Assembly: GCA_030267965.1 (NCBI GenBank)
Contig: BRYA01000328.1
Span: forward strand, 3,479 to 34,087
Length of the DNA stretch: 30,609 nt
Source: Triparma columacea
Taxonomy: Eukaryota > Sar > Bolidophyceae > Parmales > Triparmaceae
Reading direction: 5' to 3'
Shown: one piece after another, positions 8,530-19,453 of the stretch
How positions within the stretch are numbered: position 1 is the first letter of the stretch
Layout of the letters: each line of letters opens with the position of its first letter
Notes under the pieces: model-generated
What the model was told of the DNA's origin: nothing
Databases searched by the model: none
The model's input: the letters and a program-made list of their open reading frames with translations, nothing else
Position numbers and translations under genes: made by a program

Positions 8530-9414
8530 TCAATCCAGGTAAAGAACGGTAACGATTTTCCCTATCTCCTCCGCCTCCCTAACGCACTCCAGCACCGTCC
8601 CGCTGTCATGGAACGCGAAGCTGATGAGTTGGTCCGTCCTGCTTAGTAGCTCAGAGTTGCACAGCCTGCTGGCTGCGTCTAGGGTTAAAGAGTCGTTCTC
8701 GGGGAGGGTTATCACGTCCGTTACCTTGGAGAGGAGCTCCCTGCTCTCGGCGCTCTGCTTCTCCAGGCTCTGCGGCAGTATGACAGTCAGAAGACCGTCG
8801 TCCTTCGCCCTGAGCGCCCCTCTGATGGCCGCAGCGTTCGTGCCCCCGGCGCCGCTGGTGAAGACGTGGTTGCCGGAGAGGACGAGGGCGTAGGCTAGGA
8901 GCTCGATTATCGTCTGGTGGAGGTAGGAGCAATGGCGGGTCCCTAGGATTGATATCTTGGAGGGGGTGGAGTTGTTTATTAACGCGAGCTCCTTCATTAT
9001 GGAATCGATGGAGTAGGACTTTGAGGGGGAACGCTGGGGGGCGCCGACGTTGGGGGCGGAGGTCGGGATTGCTACGGCCGCCGAGGAACCTGCGGGTGAT
9101 TTATCAGGGCTCGAAAATATTATTGTTGGGCCGGAGTCTGCGTCATCAGACGCGGAGGGGTCAACGTCATCGAGCGAAGACCCCCCCCCCGCCTGTGGTA
9201 CGATGGTTCGTCTAAACCTCCGAGTGTGGTAGGTGTGCTGGGTAAACCTCCTTACCCCCGTGCCCTTGCTTGAGAGCCCAAAAGGTACAGGGAAACCCTC
9301 TGTGAGACTGATGAGATTGATGAGACTGCAGAGGGATAGCAGAACGACGATGGTCATCCGAGCGGTGGGTGACATTGTCGTAGGGGCCTTGTGAGGTGAT
9401 GAAGAATCTTCCAC
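8530..9414 (-). CDS. DprA-like Rossmann protein with targeting leader
   Basis: A single 294-residue frame. Residues 20-45 (MTIVVLLSLCSLINLISLTEGF) form a signal peptide ending just before a Phe, a plastid-type leader; translation may start at this Met (9357) or at the first one. Residues 75-140 are low complexity. The C-terminal 150 residues read KISILGTRHCSYLHQTIIE, then GNHVFTSGAGGTNAAAIRGA, then LLTVILPQSLEKQSAESREL and end IGKIVTVLYLD. This matches the Rossmann fold of the DprA/Smf and LOG-like superfamily, including the phosphate-binding 'SGgA.GtNaaA...AL'. In bacteria DprA loads RecA on single-stranded DNA. Cyanobacterial and plastid homologues are annotated by similarity and their role is uncertain. 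It lacks any obvious SAM or winged-helix domain. Confidence 0.6.
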   Translation of the reverse strand: MEDSSSPHKAPTTMSPTARMTIVVLLSLCSLINLISLTEGFPVPFGLSSKGTGVRRFTQHTYHTRRFRRTIVPQAGGGSSLDDVDPSASDDADSGPTIIFSSPDKSPAGSSAAVAIPTSAPNVGAPQRSPSKSYSIDSIMKELALINNSTPSKISILGTRHCSYLHQTIIELLAYALVLSGNHVFTSGAGGTNAAAIRGALRAKDDGLLTVILPQSLEKQSAESRELLSKVTDVITLPENDSLTLDAASRLCNSELLSRTDQLISFAFHDSGTVLECVREAEEIGKIVTVLYLD

Positions 9415-9932
9415 CTGCTCTTCAAGCTGCGTGAAGAATAGGTGTAAATGTGTGCCTAATATGTGTTTTTGGTGGTAAAATGTTGGATAGGAGGGTTTTC
9501 AGTTTGATAGAGTGGCTGTCGGGTGTGTGTAGGGTGTGTGTAGGGTGTCTAGTAGCTTGGGTTTGGGAATTGATTTGTGTCGATCTTGGGAGGGAGATGG
9601 ATCCTCTGAAAATTTCACTACAAATCGTATGTACGTAGTTTATGATGCTTGACTAATGCAATATAATATTTGTTGAGAATTCTTGTGTAGAAATTTAGAC
9701 AAACGTGATAAAACTGCTTACAAAACAAGCCTCAAAATGGGTAAATAAATCAGCTTTGACAGCAGCTCCGGAATCAGTTTTTCGAGAAGCGAGCTTTAAT
9801 CCAGTTTTAAAGCCAATCAACGCTAAAGACAACAGAGAGACCTAATCATACACCACGCGCATAACATACCCATAATATACACTCAACACGTACAGAATAA
9901 GAAATAATCCAGTCCTATCACGCCTTTAGGAA
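9415..9932. other. Divergent intergenic region
   Basis: 518 bp between the DprA-like gene (-) and the SPOC-like gene (+), so it should hold both promoters. It has a GTGTGTAGG direct repeat near 9524-9550 and is AT-rich from 9640 to 9920. No gene or element is supported. Confidence 0.4.
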
Positions 9933-11716
9933 ATGTCTATGTCCCTTTATCCACCTCCTATGCCTAATGGACCTCCATCAAAGTCATTATGTACACTAAC
10001 ATTACAACAAGAGAGCGTTAGTGGAGGAATATTAGCCAACGATCCTCAAATTTGCGCATCTGAAGGACCAGAAAAGGTGAGCTGTGTAGGGACTGCATTT
10101 GCTCCAAATTCGGGAGGAGAAGGGTGTTGTTGGACGTTTCGATGATGTAAATATACCACAATCCACAGAAAGTGTATGCGACGTGCATTTCGGAGACACG
10201 CGCAATGATTGAACGCCAGTAAGAATTAAATGGCTGCCAAACGACCATACTGAGGAACAAACAACAACGACGACAAAGACAGCAATCAATCCAAACCATA
10301 ACTTACCTCACCCCATCCTCCTCACCCCCTTCCTCCTCACCCCCTTCCTCCTCAACCCCTTCCTCCTCAACCCCTTCCTCCTCACCCCCAGGTGTCTCTG
10401 CACCCCACTCTCTCCACCTTAACAAGTACATCCCTTTCAACCTACCTCCCCTACGCCTTAACCTTAACCCAGTACACCCGGAACCCCACGTACCTAGTCC
10501 CCCCCACGTCGTCCTTCATAAACACCCCCACATGCGTGTGGTTGAAGTTCAAGTTGACCCCAGGTGATAACAACAAGAACCGCCTACCAGACTACGTCTC
10601 GTACTTAAGAGAAAGGGGAAAGAGCGCGGTAGGGACCATTGACACACCGGGTTTTAAAGGGGGGATCGTAGTTACGGAGAAAACTTGCGAGGGGGGGAGG
10701 GAGGATGAGGTTGTTTTAGGGGTTTTTGTTAAAGAGGAGAGAGGTAGGGGGGAGGGGGGGGATACAGGTAAGTCTACGGACTTCGTTAAAAAGGTTCCTA
10801 CAAATGAACGTACCTCCGAAACAAAGGACAAGACAAATGTGCAAATACAGAACAATAAGGTGGAGAGGAAGGGCGGACTGCTAAGCAGCTTAATATCCTC
10901 CGATGCCAAAACAAGACAGAAGCTACGCGAAGTCCCGGTCAGCGCGATGGCCACGCTGGAGGGGGGGGGAAACGAGGAGGAGGAGGAGGGGGATAAGGGG
11001 AAGGTCGAAGAGTTTAGAAGGAAGGTTGAAGGGGTACTAAGGGAGTTTGAGGTGGGGGGGGGAGATAAATGCACGATTGATACAAGCGAGAAAGAGGGGG
11101 GAGGGAAAGTTGAGCTACTTAAGTATGTACTTACGGAAATCTCAGAGGAAATTGGAGGGGGGAGGTTCATACAGATTAGAGAAACTACGGAATTCATGGA
11201 CGAGGTGAGTAATATTTATGGAGGGGTGGGAAGGATTGGTGTTTTTTTGGGGGAAACTGTGGGATCAATGTAACACTCACATTCCGCCTCGTTTGGTTTG
11301 ATTTTCCTTTTCCCCCCCTTTCTTTCATTCTTCAGCTTAGCGTAACGTTCTATAGGAACGAGTCCGTGACACCCCCCGATATCCTTCTCCGTATTAATGA
11401 GGGTGACAAAACCGAGGAGATGAAGAACGAACTTAGGGCGAGGGTTGAGGCTAAGAAGAGACAGGAAATGCAGAGGGATAGGAAACTTAGACAGAAGGAA
11501 GAAAAGGAGGCACTGAGGGTTAAGGATACTCGCTTACCTACTGACGACGGTAATGTGGGAGGGACAGGGAGGGAGGAAAGGAAGGAGGAGGATGAACAGG
11601 CTTTACCGGAGGTGGTGGGAACGAGGAAACGAGACAGGAGGACCATTGAAGAAATACAAAGGGACATGAGCAAGAAAATTAAAAGGGAGGGAACGAAAGA
11701 AGAAGGGAAATTATAG
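9933..11716 (+). CDS. SPOC-like domain protein, three exons
   Basis: Exons 9933-10076, 10392-11204 and 11336-11716; junctions are GT-AG, all in phase 0, giving about 445 residues. The first 120 residues resemble the SPOC fold found in Spen/PHF3/DIDO-type transcription factors: CTLTLQQESVSGGI at the start, a middle strand FKLTPGDNN, then YVSYLRERGKSAVGTID, which parallels 'l..YL...gRaGvv'. SPOC domains bind phosphorylated peptides such as the Pol II tail. This is a motif-level call and could be wrong. The rest is highly charged: Lys/Glu stretches, an amphipathic segment KTRQKLREVPVSAMATL, and a C-terminal basic coiled coil (ELRARVEAKKRQEMQRDRK) ending with a KKIKREG motif that could direct it to the nucleus. 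Intron 1 carries a copy of the structured repeat and a 15-bp tandem repeat. Confidence 0.6.
10136..10258 (+). ncRNA. Intron-borne structured repeat, copy 1 (C/D-box-like)
   Basis: Lies wholly inside intron 1 of the SPOC-like gene. It begins GTTTC-GATGA and ends CTGA-GGAAC, so the terminal stem pairs with one G-U. The interior has the hairpin-forming block GCGACGTGCATTTCGG followed by AGACACGCGC, then AATGATTGAACGCCAG, and GGCTGCCAAACGACCATA directly before CTGA. Three further copies at 27.3-28.6 kb share the same blocks. GATGA and CTGA next to a short stem suggest a C/D-box snoRNA, but the C box is imperfect and no D' box is clear. Confidence 0.45.
10316..10390 (+). repeat. 15-bp tandem repeat forming an intron's polypyrimidine tract
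   Basis: Five units of about 15 bp, consensus TCCTCCTCAMCCCCT, at 10316, 10331, 10346, 10361 and 10376. The last unit ends in the CAG acceptor of intron 1 in the SPOC-like gene. The array supplies the pyrimidine tract. Confidence 0.85.
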
Positions 11717-11763
11717 CAGTTTCGATAGCAAAGCATGTTTTCGTTATTGCATCATTCAGTAGG

Positions 11764-13879
11764 TCATTCACTAGGGGGGCAGTAGGAGCTCTCAAATGAG
11801 TTGCACATCTTGTTGAGCGTGATTGAACTTAGTAAGTTTGAGAGACCAATCAAAAGAGCTACGATTGCGCTACCTCTCATCGCTATTATCCAATTCTTCT
11901 GGTTCTCGATGAATTCGATATTGTTGAGCTCATCGTCCAGGGCCCTTTTGTAGCTGAAGAAATTCTGCGATGTGAGTGTGAAGCAAAGCGAAGTGAGCAT
12001 TGCTTGCTTTATATTTGCCAACATGTCACAACACTTCTCACCTTTTTCAAATGCGCTCCAAGATCTTCCTTCAATCGCAACATCAAGCCGTCCGGAGGCA
12101 CGCCCCTAATGCTCTTCATCTGGCAGGCCATCCCCAAAGATTTCATAACGTCCTTATCCTCAAAAATGCACCTCAGGACCATCATGGCGCGCTGGCTTGT
12201 CAAGCCCTTCTGCAGCAGGCACAGCTCCTGCCACTCGTCCACCTGGTCAACCCACGTCTCCTTCAAGAAGGCTCCCCTCATCTCTTGAAGCTGCGCCATG
12301 ACGTCACGGATCTCGTCAGAGCAACGACGCAACGACTGAGGGTCCCTACTAGAGTGCTGCATGAAGGTGCGAAACCGCTGGCTCATTGAAGGATCCTGGA
12401 CGATGAAATTCACGGTGGGGGCGAAGATTCTATCGTGGAACGCCTGCTCCTTGTATCTGTGGAGCTTGCGCTGGAGATTCGCGACGAGGTGCTTTTTCTT
12501 CTGCCAGAAATGCTGATCCCGGTTGCCGTCGTTGTCGTCCAGTGTATGAACGCTCATGATTTCCAGGACATTCTCGATGTCTTCCACCTTAAATTCCCCC
12601 ACCTCATCCATGATGTGCGTGACCATCTCACTCGGGTTCATGTCCGACATGATAACCTTGTTTATGTGATCCCGCAGCTTGTCCTTGTCACTTTGTGCGA
12701 TCGAAGATTGCCTCTGTAACGCCCGCTTCGGCGAGACGAGGTCAGTGGCTACCGGGGCATCAGCGTCGTCGTCTTCTTCCTCGTCGTCGTCGCTGTCAAC
12801 GTCGTCGCCGTTGTCCAGACGATACTTGGTTCGCCAAGGCAACGGATCGAAGTCTTTCATCTTCTCGCAACTCTTCGCTCCCGTCATGTAGGTACCGTCG
12901 AAAATTGCGTTCCCTACTTTACAGCCATTAAACACGGCCCCTTCGCAGCGGGTGTGTTGAAAGTTAGTTTGTGTGAGAGTAGCTTGGGCAAGATTACAAC
13001 CTTTTAAATTTGCCTGTGTGAAGTCAACGCCAGTAAGATCACTGAAGGCTAAGGCTGACCCTGTAAGTTCCGCACGTTGTAATGAAATCCCCGGCAGAGT
13101 AAACCCAAAACATGGCGCCTGCGTTATCACCAACGCTGTGCTGGCTTTGCTCGTATCTGGGAATATGAGATTCTTAGAGTCCCAAGTGAACTTATAAAAC
13201 CTTCTCTCCTCCTCTGGAAGGTCATATTCACTGAGAGAGAGAGAGAGAGCAAAGGAATAGGTTGGATTGGTGCAGAGTACGGGCGATTTTCAGAGAAGCT
13301 GACACAAAGTCAAGTGCAGACGACGTCTCAGCGTAGACGCTTGTCATGAGGTCTAATCCACCTCGACAGTGGCAACTCGCTGAAGATGAGACCATCGCTG
13401 CTTCTAATCTCGCATATTATGACTCACCTTATCATTTTCATGCTTGAGGTGGCTTGCTCCACATCGACAAACCTATATTCGAGGACTACAGTAAGTTCCG
13501 TACACTTCGGTGGCAATGCAAATTCGCCGCTCTTTGTCTTCAGGCTAAGCATCTGGAAGTAACCCGCGTATCCCCAACCTCCCTCTGACGCGATCCGCTC
13601 GCTGGGGTCTTTTGGAAGGGTCCCTGTCTTTCGTTCATAAAACCTATGAGTGGTGCAAGGTGAGAAGGTCTAGTCCGGTTGCTTCGCTTCACTCATGTCG
13701 ACTTACCTAAATTTTCCGCCCTCGTAGTTAATCCTCCAAGTCAAGGCACATGGGGGACCATCAATTTCGGTGTAATCATCTGGCATAACACAACTCGAAG
13801 CGAAGAATGACCTGTCCCCAGTCGCCTCTTCCCGGGGGGGAGGAGGGGATTGTGGCGTTGTCGGGGCGATGGTTGCCAT
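11764..13879 (-). CDS. Pentapeptide-repeat protein with C-terminal membrane anchor
   Basis: Exons on the minus strand: 13879-13707, 13643-13428, 13230-12042 and 11964-11764. All junctions are GT-AG and the phases close to about 592 residues. Residues 1-165 form an unrecognised, strand-rich domain with WRINYEGGKFRFYERKTG and GGWGYAGYFQML. Residues from about 175 to 250 are pentapeptide repeats of the A(D/N)LXX type, for example AELTGSALAFSDLTG, VDFTQANLKGCNL and AVFNGCKVGNAIFDG, which fold into a right-handed beta-helix. An acidic linker (DDVDSDDDEEEDDD) follows, then about 250 residues of predicted helix, and a hydrophobic segment near the end (IIAMRGSAIVALLIGLSNLL) that should anchor it in a membrane. 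The small frame at 11764-12024 is only the last exon. Function unknown; eukaryotic pentapeptide proteins are often plastid-linked, but no leader is seen here. Confidence 0.72.
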
Positions 13880-14149
13880 CGACTTTAGGTGATTTGGGAG
13901 TTAAAAGAGAATGCTAATTAAAAAATCTCGAATCGGCATCATTTATTTTTCGTTCAACTCAAAATTTCACTGGTCCCTCCCACCCCCAATTAGCACTCCC
14001 TTCGCCATCCCCTAGACTACAACTTTCAAGCATTCGATTCTCACATACCTCTACCCCCCAACCTTGACTGATAACAGTGCTGCTGCTCTCGACACCCTCT
14101 CTCGACTACTTCTGTTTTTCTCCCTCATCTTTGTCCTACCTTCTTCAAA
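13880..14149. promoter_or_regulatory. Divergent promoter region, pentapeptide gene and LipB gene
   Basis: 270 bp between two start codons facing apart. It contains an AT-rich patch at 13910-13965 and pyrimidine-rich sequence from 13970 to 14145. No specific motif is claimed. Confidence 0.4.
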
Positions 14150-15521
14150 ATGTCCTCTATACCCTTTAAAATACCCATCATACCCTATTTATGCATAATT
14201 GCCATCCTAACCTCCCCTGTATCCACCTTTATTCCTACAGCTTCATCTCCTTCCTCCTCTCATCCTTTCTCTCCTGTCTCATTAAGTTCCTCAAGCCCCT
14301 TCCCCGTCCATACCGTAAATCATTCGACTCTTTACTGTACACCCAAATCATCGTCCCTACGTGCCCCTACAAACCAGCAATTAGGTGAGGATGGAACAAT
14401 CAAAGGGAACAATCAAAGCTAAAGAAATTACACTACAAGTGCTACCAAGTACTTCTCTGCACGTCGTTAGTGACAACTTATATACATATATATTACCATG
14501 CTTCTACCCTCCACCCCGTAACCCTTTCCTCTCCCTTTCTAACCTCCAATCCACCCACCCCTTGCTCGTCTTAGGTTCCTTCACTCCTCTCCCCCCCTTA
14601 CATCCCCCCACCCCCGTGACCTCAGTCGACCTTTTAAGTTCAGGTTTAATGACGTACTCAGAAGGCCTCGAAGTCCAGGAGTACTATTCCTCACGACTAC
14701 GAGAATGGAGTCGTGTAAACACCCTACAAACAAAGAAGTCTTCATCGGGACAAGTTACCTCAGATCAACCCAATACCCCCAACCCACTAAACTCTATTAT
14801 CTACCTAACCCACACCCCTCTCTACACCTGTGGTTCCTCAACCTCCTCTTCATCCCTTCTCTCTATCCCACCTACAATCCCCGTACACCGTTCGAGTCGT
14901 GGTGGTTCCGTAACTTATCATGGTCCTGGGCAGTTAACGGTTTACCCTATTTTAGATTTGAGGGATTTTATTAAAGACGTACATTGGTATGTTAGAGCGC
15001 TTGAGGAAGTGGGGATAAGGGCGGTTGACAGATATAGAGAGGGGAACGGGGGGGAGTGGGATGTTGGGAGGTGAGATTGGTTAAAGGGAGAGAAGAAGGG
15101 ATGATCAAACGATCAAGAGAAGAGCGAATGAGGTGGTGGTATTTAACGAGGCGACAGGAGCAATGCAAAGGGTCGGAGTAAATGCTCACTCTAAACACCC
15201 TCTCACCCCCTCCCTACCCTAAGAGTTCCTGGTCTGACGGGTATCTTCGCTCTCCACCCTACCCTCCCTCCCATAAAGATAGGCGCAATAGGTGTAAAAC
15301 TCCGATCCTGGTGTACCCTCCATGGTCTCGCTGTAAACGTCGAAGTCGGAAGCGAAGGGAACTTTCAAGGGATTGTACCATGTGGTATTGAGGGTGTTAA
15401 AGTGGGGAGTGTTGAAGGGATTTGGGGTGGGGTAGGAGGGGTGGGGGGGTTTAAGGTTTGTTTAGAGGGTAAGTTTAAGGGGCGTCGGAAGGGGGGGGGG
15501 GATAGAGGGAGGAGGGATTAA
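14150..15521 (+). CDS. lipB: Octanoyltransferase LipB with plastid-type leader
   Basis: LipB moves octanoyl from acyl carrier protein to lipoyl domains, the first step of lipoic acid synthesis. Main exon runs to 15070 and the last exon is 15224-15521 (GT-AG, phase 2). The conserved SRGGSVTYHGPGQLTVYPIL block is followed by DLRDFIKDVHWYVRALEEV. The last exon gives IKIGAIGVKLRSWCTLHGLA and GIVPCGIEGV, which contain the catalytic Lys and Cys expected for the family. The first exon, from ATG 14150, starts MSSIPFKIPIIPYLCIIAIL, then VSTFIP, a signal peptide with a Phe after it, so plastid targeting is likely. It is in another frame from the enzyme. A donor at 14385 and an acceptor at 14439 would join them in phase, but that intron is only 55 nt and is my least certain junction. 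Confidence 0.85.
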
Positions 15522-15957
15522 GGTTGGTGAAGAAGAAGATTGGCAAAGGCACAGTACAGAAATCTACGACAAGAGGAACAGGGAGGAGCGGAGAGGAGTT
15601 GCGTTGTGGTTGAATCGTTAACGTGAGTTTATACTAACCTCTCCTCGGCCCTTCGCTTTGATGCTATTGTCGCGCAGAAGCTTTTAAGGAGGTTTTCATT
15701 TGCACATAGTGGTCATTATTCACATAATACACATAATACACGTACTATTTCTAACGTCTTGAGGGGGAAATATCAAGCCCAATCGGAACCGACGAAGGGT
15801 AGTAATAGAATTAGTCGATAGTCGTAATAGAAGCTAATGTTTTGTTTACTTTTTTGAAAAACTTCTGGAATATTCGAAGGAGCCCTTCCGACCTCAACAG
15901 ACCTTTCGAATGTGAGTCGAGAGCAAAATTAAATCTTTTCTACACGCATAATATACA
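15522..15957. promoter_or_regulatory. LipB 3' flank and calmodulin promoter
   Basis: 436 bp between two plus-strand genes. The right half (15700-15957) is AT-rich, with repeated CACATAATAC units near 15720-15740, and should include the calmodulin promoter and 5' UTR. No gene is seen. Confidence 0.4.
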
Positions 15958-16910
<953 letters not shown>

Positions 16911-17415
16911 ACACGACGCTTACCGTGGAACATATTCTGTCTATCGAGAAGGCAACCGTAGTGGTGCCAAGCATTGAACTGCCTTACATACATAAGGAAT
17001 CTATATTCCTGACACAAACTAATTGATTTTTCTTTTATGTGCCTTCATTTGCTTCTTGGGTCGCGAGCTGAAGAGGCGGGCGAAGGGGCGTTTTACGGGA
17101 GGTTCAATAAAGGGGTAGCCCGGTTCGGAGACGAAAAAGAAACGCACCATTTGTTCATTCTTTTTGTCCCTCCCTCCTGCATGACCTCCACTTCGATCTT
17201 CATGGAGGCTTGTCACTTTCAGTTGTTCTTTCTACTCCCTCCTCTCCCTCACTGACTTTCCCCTCCCCTCATCTTCAACTTCCCCTTCCCTCTCCCTCTT
17301 ATCCCCTCTCCCCTAATCCTCGTCCTTCCACCTCCCCTCCCCATCTCTCAACTTCTTCCCCTCCCCCCCCACACACACATCGAAATCCTTTCCCTCTCCC
17401 CCCCACTTCCCCAAC
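16911..17415. other. Calmodulin 3' flank and upstream region of PH-repeat gene
   Basis: 505 bp without a supported gene. 17210-17412 is almost pure pyrimidine on the plus strand, a common feature upstream of start codons in this window. The open frames here are low complexity. Confidence 0.45.
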
Positions 17416-19264
17416 ATGGACGGTACAGGTGTAAACCTCGTAAACATAATAACCGTCACGCCCTCAACCCTCTTAACCTCCCTAGTGTTAACCATGGCAG
17501 TCCAAGGGAATTGGGAAACCAAAACACTACTACCACCATCTCTAATCCTACACTGGACCTTGGACATTTGGACGCCTGTATCAGTGTTGGTATGTTTCCT
17601 GGTTGTAAAGGTGCTCCTAGCTGCCGCCCCTTTCGCTGAACTCCTACTGGTAGTTGATGGTGTACTACCAGTTAAAAGATTCCAGCTATTCTGGGGGAGA
17701 CTTGTTAGGACCATCAAGATGTCGAAAGGGTACGAGAAGGATTTACTACCTTACATCACCAAGGTCCTTCCTCATATCCTTACAATGGTTGAGGTAAGTG
17801 GGGGGGTATCGTTCCAAGAACCTTCCACCCATTACCATTGCAAACACCACACCCTTTCTCGTACCCCTCCTTAGAACGTAGACTACGTGGAGCCAATATT
17901 CCCTGTAATGGTCCAGTACATGCCAATCTTCGGTCCTCACCTTGATGTCGTCCTCCCTAACCTCGGTTCCCTCGGCCCACATCTTTCCGTAATGATGCCT
18001 TTCATGCCTGAACTAGAACCACACATGGAAGTCTTCCTCCCTAACCTCCCAGGTGTCCTCCCTCACCTCGGTCCAATGATGAAACACATGGATTCCTTCC
18101 TACCTTACCTCGGTACGATCTGCCCGAACCTCCCCATTCTAATACCTCACATGGGTCCCATGATGCTACACGTAGAATCCTTCCTCCCACATCTCCCCGT
18201 GATAATGCGTAATTTCCACTACGTCCTACCTCACCTCCCTCTCTTCCTCCATCACATCGATGCTTTGCTTCCAACTTTGGACAAGACCATGGTCCACATG
18301 GACGGGATGGCCCCGCACTTTGACGCCATGGCACCATCTTTACCTAAGTTCATACCAATCATGGATAGAGTCGTTGACCACCTCCCTGCTATCATCCCGC
18401 GTTTAGGTGACACTTTACTGAACGCCGACGCCGTGCTTGATTACTTGGGTTGGACTGTAAAGACGCCTCTAGTTAAGAGCCTCGAGATGCACGGTACAGG
18501 CAGCACGGTCGTTAAGATAAGCAGGGCAATGGGGGGGAAGAAGAAATCGGAGAATGATATGGGGGGGAAGGGAGGGAATGGGATGGTTAGGAGGAATAGA
18601 CACGCGAGCGAAGTCGCTATTAGCTTGCGCATGCAGACCAAAATATCGGAGAGAATCGTACTTGAGGGTTGGTTGAAAAAGGTGAGGGGTGGGGGGTATT
18701 GTCGTTCCGTCTTTTACCGTTCTCTAACGTTCTCTAACATTCTTTCTCTCTCTCTTTTCTCTCTCTCTCTCTCCCCCCCCCCCTCCCCCTCTCAAAAAGC
18801 GCTCAACCTCCGCGTTGCTGAATTCCTTAGCCGGTAAGTCGTGGAAGCGTAAGTGGATAGTAATTGACGTCTCCGGTTGCATGAGCGTCTACAAGAGCCC
18901 CTCCAAGAGCACCCCCAGCCTCAGGGCCAGGATGTTCTTGGGAGGGAGCGAGGTTAAACCACAGAGGGTAGGGAAGAGCTTCCAACTCGTGACGAGGGGG
19001 GTGGGGGAAAGAGGGAAGAAGTACACGCACTTCTTCAGGATCCCGAAAGGGGAGGACGTGGAGGGGAGGTACTGGCTTTGGTTTAATCAGCTCAAGTCGT
19101 GGGAAGGTAGTGGGGGGGGTAAGGAAGGGCTGGTTGAAGAAATTGGTCTAGAGGGTAGCGGGGGGGAGGAGGAGGAAGAAGAAGAGGAGGAGGAAAGTGA
19201 AGAGGAAGAGGAGGAAAATGAAGAGGAAGAGATGGATGATGCGTTCGGGGCTAACTACGATTAG
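17416..19264 (+). CDS. Membrane protein with PHL/PHM repeats and C-terminal PH domain
   Basis: Exons 17416-17793, 17875-18681 and 18800-19264, all phase 0, about 549 residues. Exon 1 has at least two hydrophobic segments (LLTSLVLTMAV and IWTPVSVLVCFLVVKVLLAAAPF). Exon 2 opens a long array of short repeats in which Pro-His-Leu or Pro-His-Met recurs every 13-14 residues, as in LPNLPGVLPHLGPMMKHMD and FLPYLGTICPNLPILIPHM; about fifteen units run to residue 305. A basic linker follows. A PH domain begins at IVLEGWLKK, crosses intron 2, and continues GKSWKRKWIVIDVSGCMSVY; it ends near WLWFNQLKSW, the usual C-terminal helix. The protein ends in a long Glu-rich tail. PH domains bind phosphoinositides, so membrane association is doubly supported. 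The repeat array matches no family I can name. Confidence 0.75.
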
Positions 19265-19270
19265 GAGGGG

Positions 19271-19392
19271 GGTGAGGGGAAGAGGGAAGAAGTACACGCA
19301 CTTCTTCAGGATCCCAAATGGGGAGGACGTAGAGGGGAGGTACTGGCTTTGGCTTAATCAGCTCAAGTCGTGGGAAGGTAGAGGGGGGGGTA
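19271..19392 (+). pseudogene. Duplicated fragment of the PH-domain exon
   Basis: About 120 bp just after the PH gene's stop repeats 19000-19118 almost exactly, including the codons for KKYTHFFRIP and YWLWLNQLKSWEG. Differences are few. The copy has no upstream PH part and no start codon of its own, so it is a gene fragment. It could be the product of a local tandem duplication. Confidence 0.85.
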
Positions 19393-19453
19393 GGAATTTT
19401 TTTGTTTGTTACGAATACAATCTTATTCAGTGGTTTTCTTTCAACTGTTTCGT

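Noticed and set aside
8438..8667. 17-bp match CAGAGTTGCACAGCCTG at two sites
   Set aside because: Short, no further shared flank; one copy is coding. I treat it as chance or a small conversion trace.
10018..10299. Minus-strand frames containing a recurring LFLSMVVWQPF motif
   Set aside because: The same motif appears antisense to each structured repeat (also at 27762-28494); it comes from the repeat, not from a protein gene.
10592..11197. 201-residue Ser/Pro-rich minus-strand frame
   Set aside because: It is a shadow of the charged SPOC-like exon, which has consistent splice phases on the plus strand.
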